A DNA stretch of 64,000 bases, taken from Dermabacter vaginalis (GTDB lineage: Bacteria > Actinomycetota > Actinomycetes > Actinomycetales > Dermabacteraceae). Below the pieces are notes generated by a model. It was not told the origin of the DNA, ran no database searches, and was given only the letters and a program-made list of their open reading frames with translations. The stretch lies in contig NZ_CP012117.1 in NCBI RefSeq assembly GCF_001678905.1, positions 496,001-560,000 of the forward strand, read 5' to 3'. Positions 43,753 to 50,228 of this stretch are shown here, piece by piece. The position numbers were made by a program, and so were the translations under genes. How positions within the stretch are numbered: the first letter of the stretch is position 1; every line of letters starts with the position of its first letter.

Positions 43753-43982
43753 TGTTCCCCCTTTGTGTCGAGGTGGTGAAGGACGGCGTTCAGAGCGTCG
43801 CGAAGAGCCCGTGCGCCTGTGGTGGTGAGTTCTGTATGACCGACGAAGAACATGGGGCCGTGTTCGGGGTCGAGGGTTGCTTGGAACTGTTCGGGTGGGT
43901 TGATCCCGGGGGCCTCCAGGTCGGTCAGGGGGGTTGCGGGGATTCCGTCTGTCAACGTGAGGGTGAAGGGGGTGGTGTTCAT
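43749..43982 (-). CDS. Small hypothetical satellite protein
   Basis: A 77-residue acidic protein from ATG 43982 (CAAGGAG upstream): MNTTPFTLTLTDGIPATPLT and a C-terminal amphipathic helix TTTGARALRDALNAVLHHLD. It is coupled to the zinc-motif gene by a 4-base overlap. No family is recognised. Confidence 0.6.
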   Translation of the reverse strand: MNTTPFTLTLTDGIPATPLTDLEAPGINPPEQFQATLDPEHGPMFFVGHTELTTTGARALRDALNAVLHHLDTKGEQ

Positions 43983-44020
43983 GGTTCTTTCTCCTTGTTT
44001 TTGTTGCGGTTTTTGGGGGT

Positions 44021-44222
44021 GTGGCCGGGTGGTGCCCCCTTATAGGGGGGCACACCCATCGGCCACCTTCCACCGCGCGAGGGGTGGCCGGGTGTGGCCG
44101 GATAGGTTCGGCCACGCTTTGAGCTGCTGTTTTGTTGTGGGTGGCCGGGGTGTTCGGCTACGTGCAGGGGGTGGCCGAAAGGTGTGGCCGTGGGGTATCT
44201 GTTTTTGGGGTGTCACGGCCAC
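44021..44222. other. Iteron-like repeat cluster, candidate satellite replication origin
   Basis: The heptamer GTGGCCG occurs six times directly (44021, 44084, 44094, 44141, 44171, 44184) and three times inverted (44060, 44109, 44216) in about 200 bases. A hairpin GTGCCCCC-TTATA-GGGGGCAC lies at about 44032-44053. The cluster begins in the gap after the ATPase gene and runs into its 3' end. Iterons plus a hairpin next to replication genes are typical of plasmid and PICI origins. Confidence 0.55.
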
Positions 44223-45189
44223 CCTCTTCGAGCCGTTTTTTTCGCTCTCTTATGGCGACTTGTAGGTACTCGGTCGAGTACTTGACGCCCGCTTCTGTGA
44301 ACGCTGTTCGTGCTTTACGTCCCCCGGTATCGTTCGGGAGTCCTAGCCGGTCGAGTTCGGCTATAAGCCGTTCAATGGCGGCGTGTTGTGTGCTTTCCGT
44401 TGCGGTTATGGCGGCGTGGCGTAGCGGGTCCATGTTGACGGTGAGCACGACTTGTTCGGGGGCGTGGCCGTTCCTGGAGTGTTCGCGCTTTAGTGTTCTT
44501 GTTCCTTTCCGTGGCTCGTAGGTGAGGCTGAAGGCGGTGTCGACGTCTGCGGCCTTCGCGATGGAGCCGCGGGCCCCTTTCGCTGCGTCCTTGCCGGTGT
44601 GGTCTATCCATAGGGCCGCTATGCCGTTTCGTCTCAGCGGTAAGGCTGTGTAGCGGTAGAACCGGCCCCAGGTGGCTGCCTCGTTCTCGTCTCCTTCAAT
44701 GAACTTGCTGAGGGTGTCGAACACCATCAGATCGGGCATGAAGCGCGCTGCGAGTTCTGCGACTTGCTTGCCACCGTTCTGGGTGTCTAGCGGGGGCACT
44801 GGTGGGAATGAGAGGTAGGTCAGGCGTTGGAGGTCTCGCGGGCTGTAGCCCATATCGGTGAGGCGTTCGCGTAAGTCCGTTTCGGTGTTCTCCTGGTCGA
44901 GGTAGAGCACGTCTACGGGGTCGTTAGCGCGGCGGCCAAAATAGGGGTTGCCCGCGGCGGCGGCCGCTGCCATCTCTAGGGCTAGGAGTGACTTTCCTTG
45001 TTTGGGGGCGCTGTAGAGCGAAGCGAGTTGACCGCGTTCCACGAGCGGCCAAAGAAGCCACTCAGGGGGCTTTATTGGGCCGTTGAGGAGCTTCTCCCAG
45101 TCGACGGGCTGGAACTGCCCGGCGGGGCCTTCCTGGGCCGTAGGCGGGGCTTCCTCGCGTGACTGCTTCTCCCACTCAGCTGCTTTCAT
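44158..45189 (-). CDS. RecA-fold hexameric helicase/replication ATPase (AAA_25/RepA type)
   Basis: A 343-residue protein. After a ~45-residue lead it has WLLWPLVERGQLASLYSAPKQGKSLLALEMAAAAAAG (Walker A A-P-K-Q-G-K-S), VLYLDQENTETDLRERL, PDLMVFDTLSKFIEGDENEAA (Walker B area) and AALWIDHTGKDAAKGARGSIAKAADVD, as in RSF1010 RepA and DnaB-like RecA domains. It lacks an N-terminal DnaB domain, which instead lies in the upstream overlapping gene. The C-terminus is basic. It is probably the replicative helicase motor of the element. Confidence 0.75.
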   Translation of the reverse strand: MKAAEWEKQSREEAPPTAQEGPAGQFQPVDWEKLLNGPIKPPEWLLWPLVERGQLASLYSAPKQGKSLLALEMAAAAAAGNPYFGRRANDPVDVLYLDQENTETDLRERLTDMGYSPRDLQRLTYLSFPPVPPLDTQNGGKQVAELAARFMPDLMVFDTLSKFIEGDENEAATWGRFYRYTALPLRRNGIAALWIDHTGKDAAKGARGSIAKAADVDTAFSLTYEPRKGTRTLKREHSRNGHAPEQVVLTVNMDPLRHAAITATESTQHAAIERLIAELDRLGLPNDTGGRKARTAFTEAGVKYSTEYLQVAIRERKKRLEEGGRDTPKTDTPRPHLSATPCT

Positions 45190-45692
45190 ACTGTGGCTGC
45201 TCTTTCTAGGCGTTCTGTGAGGTCTGAGAGCGCGTCACGGGTGGCCTGTAGGGCGTTCTCCCATTCGTCGCTGGGCACTGTTTCAGCGGCCTGGGAGAGG
45301 CGCTCCAGGTGCTCGCGGGCTTTCCTTCGTGATGACGCTTCAACAAGGCTGTAGGCGTACGTCAGCGCCACGGGGCCTAGTGTCGATTCGGGTGTCACGA
45401 GGTCCGAGACGAACACCCCCATGCGCCCGCGGTCTTTCGCGCGGATATAGCCTGCCTTCGTCGCGATATCGGGAATGGTGACCTGGTTCGCGTCTAGCTC
45501 GTGTTCTTCGGCGTAAAGGAGGGCACCTACGAGGGCGCGTGACGCGGGTGTCGTGAAGTCTTCGGGCTTGAGTAGGGCAAGGACGGGGCGGCGCTGTTCG
45601 CGGTTCGCGAGGATGAGTCCGCCACCTATTTGCCGTTCGAGGTAGTCGACGTCACGAGGGTTCATGACGGTGGGCATGAGAGCGACTGTCAT
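45186..45692 (-). CDS. DnaB N-terminal-domain-like replication protein
   Basis: A 168-residue protein from ATG 45692 (GGAGGTGAG upstream). Residues ~14-80 (DVDYLERQIGGGLILANREQRRPVL..., PEDFTTPASRALVGALLYAE) resemble the DnaB N-terminal helical domain that binds primase and forms the collar. The remainder is helical. It overlaps the RecA-like ATPase by 4 bases, so the two may act as a split DnaB. Confidence 0.6.
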   Translation of the reverse strand: MTVALMPTVMNPRDVDYLERQIGGGLILANREQRRPVLALLKPEDFTTPASRALVGALLYAEEHELDANQVTIPDIATKAGYIRAKDRGRMGVFVSDLVTPESTLGPVALTYAYSLVEASSRRKAREHLERLSQAAETVPSDEWENALQATRDALSDLTERLERAATV

Positions 45693-45804
45693 GGGCTCAC
45701 CTCCGACGGTAGGGGTTGCAGGGGTGAGTGGTGGTGACGGTCGCGCGTCGAGTTGCTCGCTGTGCGAAACTGGTGGTGTGTTCGCCTTCGTGGGTGGGCA
45801 TGGG

Positions 45805-45852
45805 GCCCCTGTCGCTATAGCCGCCAAGCATTCCAGCGACGGGGGCTTTTTT
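45805..45852 (+). terminator. Plus-strand terminator inside the minus-strand operon leader
   Basis: GCCCCTGTCGCT pairs with AGCGACGGGGGC, followed by T6 on the plus strand. It faces against the operon in the 171-base gap between excisionase and the DnaB-N gene, so it may end an antisense transcript. Confidence 0.6.
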
Positions 45853-45863
45853 CTGTGTGGTTC

Positions 45864-46067
45864 TCATGCCGCGGTCTCACTGCTCTCGAACTGTTCGTTG
45901 ATCCAGGCGTCCACGTCGCTTTTGCGGAACATGATTCGACCGGCGACTTTGCCGTGTTTTGGTGCTTTGCCTTCGTAGATCATTTGCCGTAGGCCTCTCT
46001 CTGTTCGTCGGATGTACTTTGCGGTTTCCGAGACGAACATGAGTTCTGGTGCTGGAGTGGTGCTCAT
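45864..46067 (-). CDS. Excisionase-like helix-turn-helix protein
   Basis: A 67-residue protein, winged HTH_17/Xis type: MFVSETAKYIRRTERGLRQM, then APKHGKVAGRIMFRKSDVDA, ending WINEQFES. GAAAGGA is 6 bases before ATG 46067. It is the first gene of the minus-strand operon and divergent from the regulator/integrase pair; a role as recombination directionality factor or operon activator fits both position and fold. Confidence 0.75.
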   Translation of the reverse strand: MSTTPAPELMFVSETAKYIRRTERGLRQMIYEGKAPKHGKVAGRIMFRKSDVDAWINEQFESSETAA

Positions 46068-46084
46068 GGCGGTCCTTTCAAGTG

Positions 46085-46113
46085 GTGGACACTTTTTGTC
46101 AGGATGTGTCCAC
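46085..46113. promoter_or_regulatory. Candidate operator 1 in the divergent control region
   Basis: Perfect inverted repeat GTGGACAC-N13-GTGTCCAC, just upstream of the excisionase gene. Confidence 0.55.
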
Positions 46114-46125
46114 TAAGAACTTTGG

Positions 46126-46163
46126 CATAGTGGTCGAAACTTGTCAATGACTGAACCACTATG
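46126..46163. promoter_or_regulatory. Candidate operator 2 in the divergent control region
   Basis: Perfect 9-bp arms CATAGTGGT and ACCACTATG separated by 20 bases. On the minus strand TTGACA (46147-46142) lies between the arms, a consensus -35 for the operon. Confidence 0.55.
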
Positions 46164-46197
46164 TACTTTCGTGTTCCGCTCTGGTAGCTTTGCGGTT

Positions 46198-46794
46198 ATG
46201 CAAACTGCTCAGCCACAACACGGCAGAAATGATGCCGAGGGCAACCCCTCCCCGTATGTACTCCCCGGCGAGATTCTTACGTACGACCCTTTTGAGTACG
46301 ACACACCGCTTTCTGCGCTGGTCAGATTGCGTATGCGCCCGGGACCTGAAGCTCTTTGCTTTGAAGTTGGGCTGGAGATGCTGGCACCTTCATGGGCGGA
46401 TGATGCGGCGCGCTGGCCTTCAGTTGTGAACTCTCTTAAGGTCGAGCCCTCTGAGGGGGCGGTAGAGGAGCGACTCACGGCGGGACTCGTTCGGTCGATT
46501 CGTTTCGGCGAGGTCCATCACTTCGCGCACGTGGGGGTGATGCATCATTACTTGAAGTTTGCGGATCCTGAAGTGGATGGTGGTAAGGCGCGGTGGGCTG
46601 AGATGATGCGTCAAAATGGCCCCGTAGACTCAACACTGCGTGAAGTAGCGGCCATATACCGCCATGCCGAGGCGATGGGGGCCCGGCCGGTAAAAATGGT
46701 CACCGAAACGTTCGATTTGCCCAGAACTACCGCCACCCGCTGGGTCAGGATGGCGCGCGAAAAGGGGTTCCTTGAACCTAAGAAGGGCGGCTAG
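46198..46794 (+). CDS. Helix-turn-helix regulator/replication-associated satellite protein
   Basis: A 198-residue protein. ATG 46198 is preferred since TAGCTT lies seven bases before it and no ribosome binding site is seen at the upstream TTG/ATG. The N-terminal ~110 residues are unrecognised (ILTYDPFEYDTPLSALVRL, SWADDAARWPSVV). The C-terminal ~60 residues, VDSTLREVAAIYRHAEAMGA and FDLPRTTATRWVRMAREKGF, form a helix-turn-helix common in actinobacterial integrative elements. It is divergent from excisionase and 2 bases before integrase, so it is the likely master repressor or regulator. Confidence 0.6.
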   Translation: MQTAQPQHGRNDAEGNPSPYVLPGEILTYDPFEYDTPLSALVRLRMRPGPEALCFEVGLEMLAPSWADDAARWPSVVNSLKVEPSEGAVEERLTAGLVRSIRFGEVHHFAHVGVMHHYLKFADPEVDGGKARWAEMMRQNGPVDSTLREVAAIYRHAEAMGARPVKMVTETFDLPRTTATRWVRMAREKGFLEPKKGG

Positions 46795-46796
46795 TC

Positions 46797-47873
46797 GTGC
46801 CCTCCGTGAAAAGGATGAAAAGTGGGCGATGGCGCGCCCGGTACCGGCGCGACGGGAAACAGTACGAGAAGCACTTTAGGCGTGAGATCGACGCGACGCG
46901 ATGGGTGCGAGAAATGACCGCGTCTGACGTAACCGGGGCGTTCGTCGACCCCTCGCGCGGGCGCGTTACTATCTCCAGCATTGCAGACGTTTGGCTCCAA
47001 ACGCCTAGTTGGACCGAGTCTACTCGTGCCCGTAATAGGTCAATTGTCGGCACGTACATAATTCCGCGGTGGGGGAGTGTTCGCGTTGACCGAGTTGCCT
47101 ACGAGACGGTTCAAGCCTGGGTGAACGAGTTGAGCTTGACTCTCGCCCCCACAACGGTGCATAAGGTAGCGGGTGTGCTGCGAAGTATTCTTCGCGTTGC
47201 AGTGAAGTCGCGGCGCATTGCGGTTAACCCGGCCAGTGACTTGGAACTTCCACGTCCAAAGGTGAAAGCGCGTCGATACCTTGACGCCTGTCAAGTCGAG
47301 TCCCTCGCTGAAGCGGCGGATGAACACTCGTTGCTGGTCTACGTCCTTGCCTACACCGGCCTTCGTTTTGGAGAGTTAGCCGGGCTTCAGGTTGCAAACG
47401 TTGACCTCATGCGGCGGCGTTTCAGGGTCGAGCGCTCTGTTACTGAGGTCAATGGGGCTTTAGTTTATTCGTCCCCTAAGGATCATCAACGCCGCTCAGT
47501 GCCTTACCCGGCTTTTCTTGATGATGAGATTCGTGCTCTCGTGTCCGGGCGTTCCTTGGAGGCCCCTCTCTTCACGTCCCCGCTAGGTGGGGTGCTGAGG
47601 TCACGGAATGTTCGCCGGGACTGGTTCGACCTAGCTGCGAAAATTGCGGGTGTAGAGGGCCTTACGCCTCACGAGCTTCGCCACACCGCTGCTTCGATGG
47701 CGATTAGTGCAGGGGCAACACCGTTAGGCGTCCAGCGGATGCTGGGGCATGAGAAAGCAAGTGTGACCCTTGATGTCTATTCGGACTTGTTCGACTCTGA
47801 CTTGGACGATGTCAGTAACCGCATGGGTGCCCTTCGATCAAAAGCTAGTGAGGGCAAAATGAGGGCAATTTAG
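46797..47873 (+). CDS. int: Tyrosine-family site-specific integrase
   Basis: A 358-residue phage-type integrase. N-terminal arm-binding region MPSVKRMKSGRWRARYRRDG, a SAM-like core-binding domain, then the catalytic domain with R in YTGLRFGELAGL, HELRHTAASMA (H-x-x-R), LGHEKASVTLDVYSDLF (H and nucleophile Y). The start is GTG 46797, 2 bases after the regulator stop. It lies 50 bases from attR, as usual for tRNA-targeting integrases. Confidence 0.93.
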   Translation: MPSVKRMKSGRWRARYRRDGKQYEKHFRREIDATRWVREMTASDVTGAFVDPSRGRVTISSIADVWLQTPSWTESTRARNRSIVGTYIIPRWGSVRVDRVAYETVQAWVNELSLTLAPTTVHKVAGVLRSILRVAVKSRRIAVNPASDLELPRPKVKARRYLDACQVESLAEAADEHSLLVYVLAYTGLRFGELAGLQVANVDLMRRRFRVERSVTEVNGALVYSSPKDHQRRSVPYPAFLDDEIRALVSGRSLEAPLFTSPLGGVLRSRNVRRDWFDLAAKIAGVEGLTPHELRHTAASMAISAGATPLGVQRMLGHEKASVTLDVYSDLFDSDLDDVSNRMGALRSKASEGKMRAI

Positions 47874-47896
47874 GTTCCTCTACCTTAAAGAATTGA

Positions 47897-47923
47897 ACCC
47901 CAGGTGCTTTGACCTGGGGTTTT
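47897..47923. terminator. Hairpin between integrase and tRNA-Arg
   Basis: ACCCCAGG and CCTGGGGT around TGCTTTGA, then TTTG. It can end both integrase and, read inversely, tRNA transcripts. A related hairpin precedes attL at 41329. Confidence 0.7.
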
Positions 47924-47973
47924 GTTGTGCCCCCGAGACGATTCGAACGTCCGACACCCGCTTTAGGAGAGCG
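47924..47973. repeat. attR: 50-bp direct repeat overlapping the tRNA gene
   Basis: Exact copy of 41354-41403; it covers the tRNA 3' end through the anticodon and the 3' side of its stem, plus four bases downstream of the tRNA. Confidence 0.9.
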
Positions 47974-48000
47974 GTGCTCTATCCCCTGAGCTACGAGGGC
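47928..48000 (-). tRNA. tRNA-Arg (anticodon CCT)
   Basis: A 73-base cloverleaf on the minus strand: acceptor GCCCTCG with CGGGGGC, D-arm AGCTCAGGGGATAGAGC, anticodon stem CCGCT/AGCGG with loop CTCCTAA (anticodon CCT, reads AGG), T-arm with GTTCGAATC. The CCA end is not encoded. It is the insertion target of the satellite element, which restores the complete gene on this side. Confidence 0.95.
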
Positions 48001-48128
48001 AATCGAAAGTCGCATGCTTCACGCTTTCGAGCCCTTCCACTCTAGCGGCGATCGCCGCAGCCTCAAAGTTCCACGCGGTGTGCGGAAGCGGATGTCACGC
48101 GAGGCGGCGCGGGTGGGAGGATGGAGGC

Positions 48129-48821
48129 ATGGAAGCTTTCGAGGTTAAAGGTGCGGCGATTGTGCTTGCCGGCGGCCGTGGCTCGCGCATGGGCGGCGTC
48201 GATAAACCCACTCTCGAGGTCGAGGAGCGGTCAATGCGCGCGAGCGTGCTGTCGGCGGCGCGTTCCGCGCTCGGCGAAGGGGCGCCTCTCGTTCTCGTGG
48301 GGGAGCGGGGCGCGGACGTGCAGGGTATCGGTGCGGTGTGCGTGCGGGAGGAGCCGCCCTTTTCCGGCCCGGTTGCGGGGCTCGCGCGTGGACTGGCCGA
48401 GTTGGAGCGGCTCGGGAGCACTGACGAGGTGGTACTTGTGCTTGGCGGCGACATGCCTTGGCTCGAGCCGCGAGTGCTCGGCGCTCTCGTGCATGCGTGC
48501 GCGGAAGCACCCAGAAAAGTTGCGGGGGCCGTGGATGCGGGCGGGCGTCGGCAATTCCTGTGCGCCGCGTGGCCGCGCGCGGTGCTTGCGCGCGCCCTTT
48601 CGCACCTTGCAGGGGAGGGGGGCGGCGGATCTCTCGTTGGGGCAAGCGCGAAGTCCCTCTATCGCGCTCTCGGCGAGCTCACGCCCGAGCCTGTCCAGGC
48701 GGAGTGGCTTGACGTTGGTACGCTTGCAGGCGCGAGCGGACTAGCGCCGGCGCTAGTGGCCCGCTCGCTCAGCGATATTGATTCACCCGAGCAGCTCGAG
48801 CAGGCCCGCTCGCGCCGCTGA
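48129..48821 (+). CDS. mobA: Molybdenum cofactor guanylyltransferase-like protein
   Basis: A 230-residue nucleotidyltransferase of the MobA/IspD fold. It shows IVLAGGRGSRMGGVDKPTLEV (GTP-binding G-G-x-S-x-R-M-G plus K), PPFSGPVAGLARGL and VLVLGGDMPWLEP (metal Asp). The C-terminal part ends with DIDSPEQLEQ, the typical 'D(I/L)DTPEDL' motif. ATG 48129 has GGAGG 5 bases upstream. It would complete molybdopterin guanine dinucleotide, needed for nitrate reductase-type enzymes, consistent with the nitrite reductase in this window. Confidence 0.85.
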   Translation: MEAFEVKGAAIVLAGGRGSRMGGVDKPTLEVEERSMRASVLSAARSALGEGAPLVLVGERGADVQGIGAVCVREEPPFSGPVAGLARGLAELERLGSTDEVVLVLGGDMPWLEPRVLGALVHACAEAPRKVAGAVDAGGRRQFLCAAWPRAVLARALSHLAGEGGGGSLVGASAKSLYRALGELTPEPVQAEWLDVGTLAGASGLAPALVARSLSDIDSPEQLEQARSRR

Positions 48822-48847
48822 GTGCCGGTGTTTGTGAAAGGACTTTC

Positions 48848-49528
48848 ATGCACGCGCTATCACGCCCTGCCTCTCGCTTTTTTACCCTCGTGTGTGCGGC
48901 CCTTGCCGCGATGATGATTCTCGCGGCGCCCGCTCTCGCGCACGACCGACTCGTGGGGTCGACGCCCGCGGATGGCGCCGAGATCCTTCAGGGAGAGGCT
49001 CGCACCATCACGCTCGAGTTTTCTGCGGAGCCGCTCAAACTTGGCAACGAGGTGCGCGCAAAGGATTCTGCCGGAAGGGTTCTGTTTGAGGGGGAACCCC
49101 AGGTTGATGGTCACGAGGTTCGTGTCGAGCTCGACCAGCTCCCGGCTCCCGGCGACATGACCCTCGAATGGCGCGTCGTGAGTTCCGACGGCCACCCGAT
49201 TTCGGGCACGCTGACCTATGCGGTCACGGAGGACCCGACCAACCCCACCGAGGAAGCGGGAAGCTCCGCCACGGAAGAGAGCGCCGGCGAAGGGGCCGAC
49301 GGTGGCTCGGCTTCCGGTGACTCCGGCAAGAGCGGCGATGCTGCCGATCAGGGCGATAAGAAGGACGACGAACGGGCCGAGGCGACCCCGACGTCTGTCG
49401 AGTCACCCGACAAAGTCGTTGATGAGCAGAAGTCGTTCAACTGGGCGCTGTGGATCCCGGTGATTGTGGTGGCGCTGCTCGCGATCGCCGTGGCTATTTG
49501 GCTTCTGCGAAAGAACGATGACGACTAA
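48848..49528 (+). CDS. CopC-domain copper-binding protein with C-terminal membrane anchor
   Basis: A 226-residue exported protein. The signal peptide ends ALA before HDRLVGSTPADG, so the mature N-terminal His would be a copper ligand. DGHPISGTLTYAV contains the second conserved His. After ~95 residues of CopC fold come an acidic Gly/Ser/Asp/Glu linker and one helix (WALWIPVIVVALLAIAVAIW) with a basic/acidic tail. AAAGGAC precedes ATG 48848. It likely handles periplasmic-side copper, which the cupredoxin-NirK fusion needs. Confidence 0.85.
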   Translation: MHALSRPASRFFTLVCAALAAMMILAAPALAHDRLVGSTPADGAEILQGEARTITLEFSAEPLKLGNEVRAKDSAGRVLFEGEPQVDGHEVRVELDQLPAPGDMTLEWRVVSSDGHPISGTLTYAVTEDPTNPTEEAGSSATEESAGEGADGGSASGDSGKSGDAADQGDKKDDERAEATPTSVESPDKVVDEQKSFNWALWIPVIVVALLAIAVAIWLLRKNDDD

Positions 49529-49541
49529 CTCGCTCTTAACT

Positions 49542-49744
49542 GGATTGCATAGGGGTTGTGGGGGTAATGGTGCGCTAAACCCGTGAGGTTCGGGCTGGTG
49601 CCGTCGGGCGTTACGAGGCGGTGGGGCCGTCCGGTTTCGTGAGGCGCCTCCCAAACCCCCATAAGCCCTATGCAATCCACGGGGTTCCGGGGGTGGTCCC
49701 CCTAAATCTCGGCGGACCAAACCCCCACAACCTCTATGGAATGC
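49542..49744. repeat. Palindromic intergenic repeat, copy 3 (one forward, two reverse arms)
   Basis: Forward arm GGATTGCATAGGGGTTGTGG (from 49542) and reverse arms AAACCCCCATAAGCCCTATG (about 49653-49672) and AAACCCCCACAACCTCTATG (about 49719-49738), with ~85-base and ~45-base spacers. Same family as copies 1 and 2. Confidence 0.8.
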
Positions 49745-49746
49745 GA

Positions 49747-49780
49747 GAAGAGGCGCTCCCGAAACGGGGAGCGCCTCTTC
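49747..49780. terminator. Strong hairpin between convergent genes
   Basis: GAAGAGGCGCTCCC / GGGAGCGCCTCTTC, a perfect 14-bp stem with loop of six. It serves the antitoxin-like gene on the minus strand or the copC side; no T-run on either strand. Confidence 0.65.
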
Positions 49781-49819
49781 GGTGCTAACGCCGTGGCGCT
49801 AGCGACGAGTCAATGGTGA

Positions 49820-50035
49820 TCAGCCGTGGAACTTGTCGAAAGCGTCCTTGCCCTTCTCGGCACCGCCAGCGATCTTGTCGCCGAGCTGGTCGGGAGCGAC
49901 GTCCTGAGCCTTCTCGCTTGCCTTGTCGATCGCGCCGTCAACCTGAGCGTCGTGCTCCTTGGCGAAATCCTTGACCTTGTCTTCGTTCTGTTCGAACGCG
50001 CCCTTGGCCTTGTTCAGTGCGTCATCGAATCCCAT
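49820..50035 (-). CDS. MT0933-type antitoxin-like / small helical stress protein
   Basis: A 71-residue highly charged helical protein: MGFDDALNKAKGAFEQNEDK, then GAIDKASEKAQDVAPDQLGD and AEKGKDAFDKFHG. This is the pattern of the MT0933-like antitoxin family (also CsbD-like in composition). AAAGGAC precedes ATG 50035. No toxin gene is adjacent, so either the toxin is elsewhere or the protein has a stress role. Confidence 0.65.
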   Translation of the reverse strand: MGFDDALNKAKGAFEQNEDKVKDFAKEHDAQVDGAIDKASEKAQDVAPDQLGDKIAGGAEKGKDAFDKFHG

Positions 50036-50228
50036 GTCAAGTCCTTTCCTAGAGTCTCAACTGCGTGAGCCTCCCTTGTGGAAGCTACGACGAAAACGCT
50101 AGGGAAGAAACCTGGAGAGTTCGTGAACGTCGTCAGAAAGAGTGCGCGAGGGTAAAAATGCGGTAAGGAGCGGCGTGCCACATGCCCGCCTCAGCGCCTC
50201 AGCGCGTCACCTCGGATACCGTGGGAAG

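Larger units (their letters stand above)
41354..47973. mobile_element. Integrative satellite-like element in tRNA-Arg(CCT)
   Basis: A 6.6 kb element bounded by an exact 50-bp direct repeat (41354-41403 and 47924-47973) that contains the 3' part of tRNA-Arg. The right side carries regulator and tyrosine integrase on the plus strand. The rest is a minus-strand operon of excisionase, DnaB-N-like protein, RecA-like ATPase, small ORFs, an HGG-zinc protein of possible terminase small subunit type, and coiled-coil proteins. There are no capsid, portal, tail, lysis or conjugation genes. Base composition is lower in GC than the host. Confidence 0.8.

Noticed and set aside
44040-44220. CRISPR array suggested by short repeated GTGGCCG units
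   Set aside because: The units are only 7 bases, irregularly spaced and on both strands; no spacers and no cas genes.
45664-45978. 104-codon plus-strand ORF opposite the DnaB-N leader
   Set aside because: It overlaps the plus-strand terminator and two minus-strand genes; low-complexity product. An untranslated antisense RNA is the better reading.
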